Shown here: one piece after another, positions 11,492-24,537 of the stretch
Layout: each line of letters opens with the position of its first letter
Position numbering within the stretch: position 1 is the first letter of the stretch
NCBI GenBank assembly: GCA_022749755.1
Contig: CM040444.1
Coordinates: 15,896,274 to 15,960,273, forward strand
Direction: 5' to 3'
Source: Azadirachta indica
Taxonomy: Eukaryota > Streptophyta > Magnoliopsida > Sapindales > Meliaceae
DNA: 64,000 nt
Notes under the pieces: generated by a model
Seen by the model: only the letters and a program-made list of their open reading frames with translations
Told to the model about the DNA's origin: nothing
Databases searched by the model: none
Translations under genes and position numbers: made by a program

Positions 11492-13011
11492 AATTAATAT
11501 ATAATTGGAATGCATGCATGTTTGAATATAATTGCTACAGCATGTGTTAATCAACTCTTGGTTTGTGGGAGTTGGCTTAAGTTTCTTAATTCCAAATTAA
11601 TTCTAGCGATCTGTTATTTGTTCAACAGCTTGCCTGTGGCTGTCCGTGTGAATTTGGGAGTTAAAAAAAATACCAAAAAAAACAGTGATAAGGTTATTGA
11701 TTATTTCAAAAATGTGGTCACAGCTAGCCAAAAGCAGCAGGGAAGCGATGAGATTGATCATTCCGCAAGAATGCAGATTGCAGCTTCAAGTTAAAATTTA
11801 CTTTATAAAATTTTCATGCAAGCCAAATATGAAACAATGTAATAATTTATTCATTCCATTTATTTTGTGTATTTAAAATATGATTGATGACATACTTTAC
11901 CCGAACAGGAGAAGCCCATTACGCCAACCAAGTCTGCAATTAGAGACCTAAATCTGCTCATTTCACTGTTAGAGGGCATTCTAAAATTAACTATATTATT
12001 AAAAAAAAAAAAAAAACTTACATTAATCAAGTCACTGAGCGTAATGCAAACTTTTCTGATGCATGAACGAAAAAGTGATTGATTATCACCACAAAAATGA
12101 AAATTATTACAGCATTTTAATAATTTAACAGACTTATTTATAGCAGACGCTAGTTAATTAGTTAATTAATTGTCTGTGCGGAGGGAATGGAATCCTCTGT
12201 CTCATATATTTGGAAGAAATCAATTATTCCAATAAATCTGTACTTAACAAATTTATTATATAATAAGGTTAGGTGCTATGGAATGTTTGGTCCCAGGGAA
12301 TGTAACGTGATTACCAGTGGGTTTGGGATGTTGAAGAACATAAGGAATCCATTTTTGCGGTTAAGAACTATTCCTGACACAGACAGTGCGGGCGGTAACA
12401 TAGTGATTAAAGGATTCACTACTTTGGATCAATTAAATTGGACTCGCATTTGCAAAGTACTAGATTACTTGCCTTCTTGATGATAAGATAGAGCTGCTTG
12501 ATGGTTCCTTAAAATAATAATCCAAAGGATTGTGTGGCAGCATTCTTATTCTTTCATTGCATTATGAGTGCGCTGAAATTCTGTCGTGTTGCAATTATTA
12601 TTATTATTATTGATCAATAGTGTCACTGTCATCATCACATTAAAACCCTAGAGTCTAGATTGCAATCGCCTACTCTTGAAAAAGCTGAGTCGAAAATAAT
12701 CACACATTGCTGCATTCATGTCGACATTATCATGCATTCCAACATCAAGGCCCAATCTATCAATTTCCAGCTCAATTGACCTTGATTTGATAAGGCCTTG
12801 TTTGGATTTTCTGTTGTAATTTAAAATCACGGCAAGTAAAATATTTAAGAAACACTAATTTTTTACAAGGCACAACGGTGAAGAATTAATTGGCAAAGTT
12901 AGAAGGGCTCGTAGGAAAGAATCTTCGGTAGAACCCCAGAAAGTATATCCGCTATACTTTACTTTCAGATATTTTTGTAAGGATATTAACATTTCTCCCC
13001 TATGCCGATGC

Positions 13012-14737
13012 TTAGCTTAATAAGTAAATATTTTTTTAATGTTTTCAAAAAAATAAATGTCTTCATAATATTTGGATAAATAAATAAATATTTTCTTAAA
13101 TTTTTATTTTTGATAGTTGGCCGATTAATTTATTATCACTTGTGTCTCTTATCTTTTATATAATAATACTTTAATATATATTTTATTTCAATATAATACT
13201 TTACTCCCTATTTTAATATTTTTTTCATATATATTTTTTTTAAATATAACAATTTAATTCATATTTAATATTTTTTTCATAATATAATCAATACTAAATA
13301 TATTTTTAATTTGTTATTTCAATAGAAAATTTGAAAATTAAAATATTATTAAAAAATTTAAATAATGAGTTAGATTAAAATTATATTAAAATATTTTAAA
13401 CTCATGTTAAAATATTTATATCTTTTTTTTTTCTGTAACAAATTTGATATTTAATTGTTAAAAGAATTTTGAAATATATTTTAACATTTTATTCTTATAT
13501 TAATATTTTTATTTAAAAAATTATATTAAATTTATTATATTTTCTTGAGAAAAATTATGAAAATATAAATAAAAAAGTAAAAAAAATTTAATATCATTTG
13601 TTAATAGAATTAGCAATTAAATATATTTTATATTCTTATTAACCAATATAATTTAATTTTAAATAAAAAAAAAATAGAAAAAGAAGAAAATTTTTGATTA
13701 TTTTTATTTGTAATGTATATGACATGTATTTATTGTTTATAGTTTCATCTATATTTTCATCTATTTTTAATATTTTTTCACAATATATTCAATAATAAAT
13801 AAATTTTTTAATTTGTTATTTCAATAAAAATTATAAAAAAAAATAATTATTAAAAAAATTTAAATAATGAGATAAATCATACTTATATGCTAAAATATTT
13901 TTAATCTTTTACTTTTATTTTTATAATAATAAATATTTAATTATTAAAAAATTTAATTGAAATATTTTTTAACGTTTTATTTTTACATGTAATATATTTA
14001 TTTAAAAAATTATGCTAAATTTATTATATTTTTTTAAAAATATATAAAAATATAAATAATAAATACATGTTATATATATATTACAAATAAAAATAATCAA
14101 AAATTTTCTTCTTTTTCTATTTTTTAATTAAAATTAAATTATATTGGTTAATAAGAATATAAAATATATTTAATTACTAATTTTATTAACAAATGATATT
14201 AATTTTTTTTTACTTTTTTATTTATATTTTCATAATTTTTCTCAAGAAAATATAATAAATTTGATACAATCTTTTAAATAAAAATATTAATATAAGAATA
14301 AAATGTTAAAATATATTTGAAAATTCTTTTAACAATTATATATCAAATTTATTGCAGAAAAAAGAAAAAAATGATATAAATATTTTTTAAAATATTTTAA
14401 TATTAGCTTAATCTAATTCATTGTTTAAATTTTTTTAATAATATTTTAGTTTTTAAATTTTCTATTGAAATAACAAATTAAAATGTATTTAATCTTGAAT
14501 ATATTATGAAAAAAATATTAAATATGAACTAAATTATTATATTTAAAAAAATTATATTGTAAAATATATTAAAATAAGGAGTAAAGTGTTACATTAAAAA
14601 TAAAATATATATTAAAATATTATTATATAAAAGATAAAGGACATAAATGATAATAAATTAATCAATCAACTAACAAAAATAAAACTTCATAACATCTGTC
14701 TTTCCTCAAATATCAGGAAATATTTATCTATTAGGCC
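13012..14737. repeat. Foldback element: two arms of about 0.7 kb around a diverged third copy
   Basis: The sequence from about 13012 to 13742 is matched in reverse complement by about 14052-14737. Paired landmarks include TTATCTTTTATATAATAATA (13150s against 14620s), TTTCTATTGAAATAACAAAT-type blocks, and a TTGAGAAAAATTATGAAAAT block (13540s against 14230s). The spacer, about 13746-14050, is itself a diverged direct repeat of part of the left arm. It is almost pure A/T and noncoding. The outer ends (TTAATAAGTAAATATT against CTAATAGATAAATATT) look like transposon termini. It is either a large MITE/foldback transposon or a nested insertion, and a transcript across it would form a long hairpin. 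Confidence 0.75.
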
Positions 14738-16025
14738 AAACGTCATGGTAACAAATGTCAATATTCCTATTTTTCAATTAATTGTGTTTGAAATAATTAA
14801 TTAAAATAGAGTGAGTACTTGATAAACATCAATTATCAAATAAAAATAAGTGTTTATAAAACACTTCTATCTGTTAGTGTTTTTAGAATTAAAAAATAAC
14901 ATGACAATATGAAAAAAATCAGCATTGTAAGAAAAAAAATGCAGAATCACTGTGAAGTCGGCGTCATAGTAGTGAATATGGTAAGAGTCCTAAACGAGAA
15001 AAGACATGATAGAATGAGCTTATGGTAACCACATATTTCTGAAAATGACCAATTTCGCAAAGAATTTAATATCTCAAATTGTCAAATTAACCTTTAGGCA
15101 TATAATTAAACAAAAAACGTGCAGATAATATTCTGAGGATTATTCTAACATGACACAGGACATTGTAATGGTATTGCCGTTTCGACCAAAAGGTACTCCT
15201 GCAATCCTATGATTTCAATATCTTCTACAATTAAATCACTCCTACGAGACCGATATACAGAAATATCTAATGACTAAATAATAATATTTTGCAGACTTTT
15301 CAGTTATTTGTGCTAAGAAACAAATGCTGCTATAAACTGCAGCCAAAATTTATCAAAGACTATAGTCAACTTCTGGAATAGTCCTATCAATATGCATGTG
15401 TTTAATTTCCTTAAATAACATTTACAGCTTGATTTTATGAACATGGAAACGACACTCCAACAATAATCCGCAATTTGGACAGAAAGAAAAAGAACACATA
15501 TTCAATATACAACTTTTACATTAAGCCACGGTCCAAATGTGCCACTGTACAAAATATCTAACAAGAACAAAAGCAAACCTGCAAGGGAAACACATAAACT
15601 CTTGCTGTCTTTGATGTCAAGACTGTTACTGTTTGAAGCCACCTCTACTGCACACTCCTCATTCCTCGATAGTCATGCTGCTTCTCCACAGGTTGCAAAA
15701 GAAGTTCATCCTCAAGCAACCCATCAATCTCATCGAAATGACTTGCTTATCTTGCATCCAAGAAAAATGGTTAAGAAAAAGGGGCTAACGCTAAGGTGAA
15801 AACTATTTTCTATTGCAGCCGATGCACAATTGACTGGATTGCAGATAATTAAGGTGAAAACTTAAGAGAACAATCCTATATTTATGTTCCCTTTTTGACA
15901 ACCCTTTCTTTGTCATTAGTGTTAAAAAGAGAGGAACAAATGTGAACTTTACAATATATACGCACACAAGTAATTGGTAAATACATTAAGGATTAAACTT
16001 TTCACATTCACATAAAGTAGTCCCT

Positions 16026-17161
16026 TCAAGAGCTACTAGACTTTCCCAAAGACCTGAAAAATCCAATCATAGGATCGTAAAGATCTTCCTTTCCCCTTTC
16101 GCTCAAAATAAAGTCCATGTGGCCATAGTTCTCCAGATAAACTAACTCTGGAGTGGACGGCAATTCCTTGAGAGTGTGCTGCACATCTGCCACATCTGCT
16201 AAAGCATCATTTCCCCCATAGCTCATCCATAATGGCAATGACTTAGGAATGAGGTTAAGATCAAATGCTGGGGGTTTTGTCTGACCATACAGCATCAGGT
16301 TTTTGAAAATTCCATAATCATATTGGGCAAAAGTTCCCTGACGGATCACTGCCACGTCACAGGAAAAGCAAAGAACAGATTTTGAGTAAAGTTTTCGGTA
16401 TCTTAACAAGATGTACATAATTATATATATGAAAAGGGAGAAGGACCAAAAAAACCACACTATTAACTAGTTAAAAACAACTTTTGCCACAACTGAACTC
16501 ATTTCTTTTGAGCTGTGAAGAGAAGACAAATAAGAACAAAGAAGATGGAGGAGTTGGTTTACTGAACTACTGTTAAAAGAAATGTGAATCATGCATTAAC
16601 TACTGTTATTGAGAGATATAATGAGACCACCTGAAATGTATGCTGGTACCTTTAGATAAAGCATAAAAGCAAAAAAAAAGCAGCTTCCAACTACAAAACT
16701 GATTACGTTAAAACAATGAAATTTGCAAGTGCAATAAGAAGCCGCATAAACTGTAGAAGATTTGCCAAAAAGAAACAGATATGGAGCATACTCTGGAACA
16801 GATGACGAATGTTTTTGGCAGAAGAAGGGTGAGGTTCGTATTCAAAATAGACGTCCACTCGTGAGTTATTGAAGCAACAATTTTTCCCTGCAAGGTTATC
16901 GAATGCTTTCTAAATTAACAAAAAGCATGAGAATGAATCATTTTGACATAGCACAAGACCACCTTGCATTTTTAGCTCCTAGTTCTTTGAGAAAGCCCTT
17001 TCATAATTTTTCTCGTTACCTCTGGTTTTCCAGTTTTTTGAATTAGAAGCATTGCCAGAATGTAAATATGGCCAAATCTTCATATATACTTTATTCAGAA
17101 AGAAAAGTAGAAACTGTAGCAAAAACCATAGTGAAACCTTTTAAAATTCAGCTGAAAAGCA

Positions 17162-17219
<58 letters not shown>

Positions 17220-19525
17220 TGTTATGGTAGTTAGCAAGTCATTGCAATCTAAATGGCCATCGCATAGGGAGTCAATCAGGTTAATTAACACATTACTGGA
17301 GATGAAATTCATCCAAAAATTAATAACAAGGAACCACAAAGATTTTACATAATTTAACCAAAAATAAAGAGAAAGAAAAGAATAATTAAACCTTCTAAAG
17401 TTCAATTGATGTATGCCCATAGCGAAAACCATCTGCAAGAAAGAATTTATAATCATTTCTATCACCAGCACCCATTTCTACAAGTAATAAAGCACATTAA
17501 AGAAGATTACCTGATCAAGATGCACGCCAACCATTCTTAGTACAAGTGGAGCAGTGATATGTTCCAAGTATGATATCGGACTCAAAAGAGCAGCAGCCTC
17601 AACCATTTCCACTATATCTGGTTGAGTTAGAGCAGCCAATGATATGATGGTTCCCTGCAAAAGAACACAAATGAAATTAACCAGAGGGAAGGACCTAAAG
17701 CCAAGTGAAGTATAATAACATAAAGAGTTTGAACCTGTGAATGTCCAACAATGAAAATTTTGGAGCTCGTGATCAAATTTATGAAACGTATCATTTCAGC
17801 AAGATCACAAAGAGCCAAGTCCTGCCAACTCCAATCCCAAAAGTCCTGCAAATAAAACAATCAATGCTTGTTAAGATCATATCGATAGTAGCTGAAAATG
17901 TGTCTGTGGTGAATATTTCAATCTTTAATCCCCTTCATCCTCCATGTTTATCCTCTTCAATATTGTCACTGTTCCACCTTTGTATGGGAGGACAAAAGCT
18001 GTAATACACCAGTCCTTATAACTCATTTTCTATCAAAATCTTTTTATCACAGTAAACTTGGTCATTCAAAATGCGAGAATGTGGACTGAAACCAACTGGT
18101 CTTTTAACATGTAATTGACAAGGTCTCAACTATGGAAAAGCTAACCACAGAATAACTGATACAATAGTAATAGACAAGAAACATATACTTCATATACCTT
18201 CTCCTTTTCCGATAAAGATATATGCCCATGACTCCAACGTGTTCCACGCACATTTCCTACCCATACATCCAAATCATTATCTGCGAGGATGAAGCCCAAT
18301 GACTGCTTGGTAGAATCCAAAAACCATGCATCACCTCCCTGTTTTGTATTTTCAAAATCAGTTAACAATAAAAATTAAGGAAAATAACCAAGTTTCACCT
18401 TAATGCATATATTTCTAAACTCTTGTGCTTGACAATGTAACCTAACACTCAAACCAACAGCTGAACATCTGTTCTCCTTGATTGGGGAAAGTACATATTT
18501 GTTAATAGATGGATACAAGGTATAATGTATACCACACATCATATTTCAACCCAAAACTGCAAAAATTATGTCAATCTGGACTACAATATTTCGATGCCAT
18601 AAAATTATTTAAACATAGATGCCTTTGATAAATTGACAAGTAATGCGATAAGGGCATAAAATGAAAGTGGTAAGAATTAAGACAGTTCACCATAAAGAGT
18701 CCATGCACAAGCAAAACAGGAGGTCCACGCTGGGCTTTGACATTTGCATTGTGAGATGATACGCGTTGAAGAGCCAATAAGTAACCGTCAATTGTTTGAG
18801 TCTAAAGGAAAAGAGAAAAAGCATCTTTCAGCCACCAATCGACAAATTCAAAATTCAAAATAAAAAACAAAAACTGAGCAGCTCTTCAGAGCTAAAATGA
18901 TGGAAACAACACCAATTTCTCACTACAAATTTTTAAATACACGAGAAATTTTACTAACTACAGAATGCAGATTGATTAACGCATCATTCGGCTGCTTCAG
19001 AAACTTCAAAAGACAAAGGGGAAATAAAAGAAATTGATACTGAAACTGGCTGAACAACTACGTCAAATTCGCCAAAAATTTCTTGATTTTCTCAAAATTG
19101 TTGTCACGATTCACTAGTAGCACATAATTTAGCTTTGATCGGCTGCCTATAGAACCGGGAAATGGAAATTAAGTTTAATTAAAGTGACAAAGCAAATTTT
19201 CATTTGAAAAGAAAAAAAACTAGAAATAACTGATCCGCAGTCGAATGTTAGCTCAACAACCGAGCAGATTCCTCTATCTTCCGATTAACTAACTAAGCAG
19301 TAACTAAGAAAGAAGAATGAGATAGAGCAAGGAGAGAGATGGTACGGTGTGCTCGTTGCAGGGGTAACCGTTGGGCTCGATGAGCTCAGAGCAGAGTGAG
19401 GAAGTGCCATCCTCCGGTGATCGACGCCGTCGAGTTGAATCAGTGATTTGGGCGGTGGAGATTTCTTGGAAGAAAATAGCTAAAATCGCGCCAACCACCG
19501 CCACCAATGAAAGCCACCTCCGCAT
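16026..19525 (-). CDS. Secreted acid lipase (triacylglycerol lipase 1/2-like), 9 exons
   Basis: Exons, in coding order: 19525-19346, 18801-18691, 18338-18198, 17845-17735, 17654-17511, 17432-17392, 17295-17219, 16887-16792, 16348-16026. Together they give 1224 nt, or 407 residues, with consistent phases and GT-AG introns. A hydrophobic signal peptide (about residues 5-25) precedes the mature enzyme. It is an alpha/beta hydrolase of the gastric/lysosomal acid lipase family. PPVLLVHGLF forms the oxyanion region, the nucleophile is Ser180 in GHSQG (split by intron 4), the acid is Asp348 in GGNDAL and the base is His377 in NYGHMDF. It should hydrolyse neutral lipids or esters in the apoplast, vacuole or endomembranes. 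Arabidopsis relatives include LIP1 and the aphid-induced lipase MPL1; orthology is not resolved. Intron 7 begins with a long CT tract. It is divergently arranged with the kinase at 20788. Confidence 0.9.
17164..17215. repeat. (GA)n / (CT)n microsatellite in lipase intron 7
   Basis: About 26 perfect GA units on the plus strand. On the coding strand this is a CT tract that starts three bases after the GT of the exon 7 splice donor (exon ends at 17219). Confidence 0.95.
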
Positions 19526-20787
19526 TTCCGTCAGACTATTATTGAGATAATTGAGTGGGCGGGAAGATAATCGTTTCGTGACGAGAATTAAAGAATGGAT
19601 ATTAGTTTATCACTTTATCTATCCCTTCCTGTTTGAGAAAGTCCACCACACGCTCGTTTCCGCGCGTTTCCCTCCCACTCCTCTTAAATTATTAGAAAAT
19701 GAACGTAGTAACATTCGGGTACCTGTATAATTTATCGATTTATATAAAATAAACTCCTGACTTTTTTTTTTTATTTTCTTTTTTCCAATTACAAAAAGAA
19801 GTTCCTGACTTCAAATTTTATTAAAATAAACACATTATACTGGTATATTAAATTTTGATTATTGAGTATTAATTTAATACTAAAGGATATTTCAGTAATT
19901 TTTGCTAAAGCTAAAGACTTATTTAATTTGAATAGACAAAATACTTTATATATAAATATTAAAAACTCAAATGTTTAAGTGCAATAAAATTTAAGAATAT
20001 GATGTTGAATTTTTAATACTAGAATGTTATTCGTCCATGCTGAAATTTATTTATGATATTCCTCGCTGTTTTTCTATTTTAGACAACTTTTTTTTCTATT
20101 ATTTAATTTTGACCATTACATTCTATTATATTTACATCTAATTAAAATAACATCTAAGTATATAATTAACTTCAGTTAACTCGAAAATGCTATTCCTCTA
20201 ATTATGAAATTAATTTCTCATAATATGTTATTGACATTGATATAACACTCTTGTAATTTAAAACGTAAATTTATAATGTTTATATTAAGTTTCAATTTTT
20301 CATATTTTAAAAGTAATCTCAAATTATACTTAATTTTCAAATTTTTTTCGTTTTAAGACAAATTCTTAATTGGACGAATCACGTGCTAGGTGAAAGCATC
20401 CGATCCCTCTTCCTCTTCCTATAGTTAAAAACATTGAATTGACAAGCATGCCATTATTCCACAATGGGATCAAAATGCTCATTATTCTCATTTTAATTAC
20501 ATATTTACGTTAACAAGTCACGTCCACGTTCAATGAACCCTAGAGCTTCCTAATTTCCATTTCTATCCTCTCTATTCCAGTCCCAGTCCCAGTCCCAGTC
20601 CCAGACACCAGCGACCCAGCATTTTCCACGCCTCTTTTAGTAGAAGCCTTTCCTTTTTATTTATTTATTTTTCTTGGTTTTTTTATTTACAAGGAGTTCA
20701 TAAATCCTCGAGCTTCTTTTTGAACTCCTCTCACTCTCTTCTTAAACCCCTCCGCCGACCAAAATTCTCCCTCTTGCTATCGGAGAG
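19526..20787. other. Bidirectional spacer between lipase and methylthioribose kinase 1
   Basis: It contains the divergent promoters. Sequence from about 19955 rightward is homologous to about 34195-35017 upstream of the second kinase, so the promoter was duplicated with the gene. A short TCCCAG tandem repeat lies at 20577-20604 in the likely 5' leader. Confidence 0.65.
20577..20604 (+). repeat. TCCCAG hexamer tandem repeat
   Basis: Four successive TCCCAG units preceded by a partial CCAG. They lie in the probable 5' leader of kinase copy 1. The matching place in copy 2 (about 34790-34825) has no such array, so it expanded after duplication or was lost from copy 2. Confidence 0.8.
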
Positions 20788-23700
20788 ATGGCTTTTACGG
20801 AGTTTAGACCGCTCGATGACAAGTCACTGATCGAGTATATCAAAGCGACGCCGTGTCTGTCGTCTAAGATTGGCGACAAGTTCGACGACTTGACGATCAA
20901 AGAAGTCGGGGATGGAAATCTTAATTTCGTCTACATCGTTATTGGCTCCTCTGGTTCTTTTGTCATCAAGCAGGTACTATTTTAAAACTTCATTTCAGAT
21001 TTTTTATTTTTAAAAATTTTTATAATTCTTTTTGTTCAGCTTTTCTTAAAGCTGTAGTAACTTTGAACCGTGTTCTTGTGTGTTCCTGGATTTTTGGAGA
21101 GTGGAGAATTTGTAAGCTCTTTACCTGTGGAGTTGTATAATTGATTGGAACTGAATTTGATATTGCCGGAAGCACTTTTAATTAATAATTAACAAATCAT
21201 CATAAACGCTTTTGAGGTGTTTCTAGAGAATTCTAGAAATTCAGCTCTTCTTGAAAGGTTTTTCTAGCTGAAGGTGCTTTCTATGGAAGCACTTCAGAAC
21301 TCATCCTTAGGTAATTTGATGTGACTCCATTTTGATCTACTTTATGTTAATTATTGCTAATGGCAGCTGTTGGCACTCATATGAAAACATGTAGTTGGAT
21401 GGAGACGGGCTGTTTGTTCTTGTATTGAGGAAAATTATAAAAGAACTACTTGTATTTTAAAGGCTAATTCGTATTTTGAGAACTTAATATGGGTTGAAAC
21501 CTCTGAGGACCGCCTAATTAGTGCGTCTTTGAAGTTTATTAAATGGTAAGGTCCTCAAGTGCCTTTCAAAGTCTCAGGCATATCTGTTGGCTGTTGGATT
21601 TGAGCTTTTAATTCCTTTATATGCTACCTTTTTTGAAGTTGCAGGTGAAGAAAATACTTTATTTTGTACAATAGAACGCCACATTCTTTAGGACTTAAAA
21701 TTTTTTAAAATTCCCTTAGCGTCCTAATAGTTGCACAAATTCAGTGTCTAGATGTTTGAAAATTATGTTGTTTTCTCTATATAAAAAAATATATTAGGAT
21801 TGAAAATAACAGGTTGAAGATGATATAAATATATTGGGACTGAAAAGCACAAGTAGAAGATGATGTATCTGGTCCAAGCATTTAGACATTGAGTGAGGCG
21901 TTAGTCTTTTTGGATGTAAATTTTCTTTTGGGTAATTTGTGTACTTTACATGGATTATAGTTGCCCTTGCCCCACTTCTCACTTGGTATACAAAAAGAAG
22001 ATGAAGAAAAAATTTGGTTTGGGAGACTGATTATTAGATGTTATTATATATCTGGAAATAATGTACTTGTCTTTGGTTAACTGTTTTAATTTCCTTTTAT
22101 GCAGGCTATTCCATATGTACGTTGTATAGGTGAATCATGGCCCATGACGAAAGAGAGAGCATATTTTGAGGCATTAGCATTGAAAGAGCACGGCCAATTG
22201 TGCCCTGATAATGTACCCGAAGTCTATCATTTTGACCATACGATGTCTTTGATTGGCATGCGATACTTGGAACCCCCTCATATTATCCTGAGAAAAGGGT
22301 TGATTGCTGGAGTTGAGTATCCATTACTTGCGGAACACATGTCAGAATATATGGCCAGGACTCTGTTCTACACATCTCTTCTATACCGTACTACCTCAGA
22401 GCACAAACGTGCTGGTAAGAGATTTTTCATCGTCTATATTTTGATTTAATATTGCTAGTACTGCAAATTTTTTCCTTCAAAGAGTTGAACTTTAAAATGT
22501 TAAATTATTTATTCATATTAAATTTTAGGTGTATAAATAATGTAGATCTTTCACTTTTTTCTTGCATATGAAACCTTTTTGGTTTAGGGTAATATTGCAT
22601 CTATATGTTATCTTTACTTTATTACATGATGTTCTTGGCTTCTTGCTTCAATTTAATTTTTTTCTTTTGGATTGTTGCAGCACAAATGTATTTATTTGTT
22701 TCATTTGTGAATTTAGAGTTTTATTTTTCCCCTCTGTTACTTACAATTATTTTTTGCTTGTCCACTTTCAATTGTACTTCATGCGCATATGGGTTTCAAA
22801 TGTGGCTAATGTGCTTAATGTTGCAGTTGCTGAATTTTGTGGGAATGTGGAGCTATGCAGGCTCACTGAGCAGGTTGTTTTTTCTGACCCATATAAAATA
22901 TCACAATATAATCGTTGGACTTCTCCTTATCTTGATCACGATGCTGAGGCTGTTCGGGAGGACAATATTTTAAAGCTTGAAGTTGCAGAGTTGAAATCCA
23001 AGTACTACTGTATTCTTAGTACTGCTTTCTTTCCCTGGCATATGGAGACCATATCTTTTCTTCTGTTATGTATATTCTTACAATTTGTCAGACCTTTCTT
23101 CTCCTTAGGTTCTGTGAAAGAGCGCAAGCCCTGATACACGGAGATCTCCACACTGGCTCTGTTATGGTTACTCTGAATTCAACTCAGGTCATAGATCCAG
23201 AATTTGCATTTTATGGACCAATGGGATTTGACATTGGAGCTTTTCTTGGAAACTTGATTTTGGCCTTCTTTGCACAAGATGGACACGCTGATGAAGGGAA
23301 TGACCGGAAAGTACGTCTCTTTGTCTCTTACTTATCTCCATTTGTCTGATTTTCTTACTCTCATCTCTCTCTCCTTTTTCTGTTATGTACCACCTCTCTA
23401 ATGTCTTTGAGTTACAATATCAACATCATGTGCAAAAAAGAGGGGGAAAAAAAGTTCAAAAAGCATATCCATACTAATTTTTGGAGAAAAAATACTGCTC
23501 AAGGTGAAGAATGTGAACAAATTATCTTCTCTGCTGGTAGACTTTACAGAACTTGTGGTGATGCTTTTATGCTCTTGTGCCTACCACTTTGGAGAGAAGA
23601 GCATGATATATAACTCTGAGGAGTTTCATGGTTGTTATTATTTTATTCTTCTACATATTTCTACTTGCCCAATGGGAGATGCAGGGTTGGGTTGGACTTG

Positions 23701-24537
23701 ATTTCTAGTAAGGATCCGAGCAACTAGCATATCATGTTTCTTATGGCCCAGAATGGATAATTTAGACTTTCTTTGTAGGTTTCAGTTTGTACACTCATCA
23801 GTTATTGTGAAGGTTTGTGTCTAAAATTCGCATTAATGTGTAGACATACAAGGAGTGGATTTTGAGAACAATTGAAGAGACCTGGACTCTGTTCCACAAG
23901 AAGTTCACTGCACTTTTTCATAAGCACAAGGATGGTTCTGGTGAGGCATACCTCCCAGAAATTTATAACAAACCTGAGCTTCAGCAGCTTATACAAGAGA
24001 AATATATGAAAGATCTGTTCCATGACTCCCTTGGATTTGGTGCTGCCAAAATGATAAGGTGAATTCAGGGATTTTTACTTTGTTTATTTTTCCATTCTAA
24101 GTTATTATACTCACTCTGATCTTTCTTCTCTTGCTAACTTTTTAGGGGGAACCTTTCATATTTATCAGTAGTGCTAGCTTTCTGTTTTTGATTGGTTACA
24201 AATGTTACATCGTAAGAACTATATTATTTGAGTTATTGTGCTCAGCTGATTTTCATTCAAGCTGGATTTTGAGAACAAAGTGTTGCCACGAATGCTATTT
24301 TTCTTCATAAATCTAGTGAATCCTGTAAATCTGTGATTATGATGTTTTCCTCTATTGATTCACAGGAGGATTGTTGGTGTAGTCCATGTTGAGGATTTCG
24401 AATCTATTAAGGATGCTAGCAAACGAGCGGCTTGTGAGCGACAAGCTCTTGAATTGGCAAAGACTCTCCTCAAAGAAAGGCGGAAGTTCGAGGCCATCAC
24501 TGAAGTTATTTCAGCCATTCAAAAGCTCCAGTCATGA
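20788..24537 (+). CDS. MTK: 5-methylthioribose kinase, copy 1 (6 exons)
   Basis: Exons: 20788-20973, 22105-22414, 22827-23001, 23109-23310, 23844-24058, 24366-24537. They sum to 1260 nt, or 419 residues, in one open frame, the usual length for plant methylthioribose kinase. The enzyme phosphorylates 5-methylthioribose with ATP in the Yang cycle, returning the methylthio group to methionine; plants use it to sustain ethylene and polyamine synthesis. Visible features are the nucleotide loop GDGNLNFVY near residue 41, a lysine in FVIKQ, the catalytic loop HGDLHTGS with Asp236, and the metal-binding DPEF (Asp253, Glu255). It is cytosolic, with no targeting peptide. It is almost identical to the copy at 35018, including every intron position. 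Confidence 0.95.

Larger units (their letters stand above)
10919..16025. other. Gene-poor, repeat-rich stretch
   Basis: About 5 kb without a supportable gene. It holds MITE-like copy B (about 11074-11491), an approximately 1.7 kb foldback element (13012-14737) and mixed AT-rich sequence. Open frames of 60-100 codons at 11510-11794, 12187-12480 and 15539-15799 have no recognisable family and are not called. Confidence 0.55.

Noticed and set aside
11510..11794. Open frame of 94 codons
   Set aside because: No family resemblance, lies between repeats, and no promoter or splice context was seen.
12187..12480. Open frame of 97 codons
   Set aside because: The protein has no recognisable motif; its length is within what can occur by chance over 64 kb.
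15539..15799. Open frame of 86 codons
   Set aside because: No recognisable product; close to the lipase 3' end on the opposite strand.
17068..17471. Frames encoding repeated ER on one strand and LS on the other
   Set aside because: They are translations of the GA/CT microsatellite inside a lipase intron.
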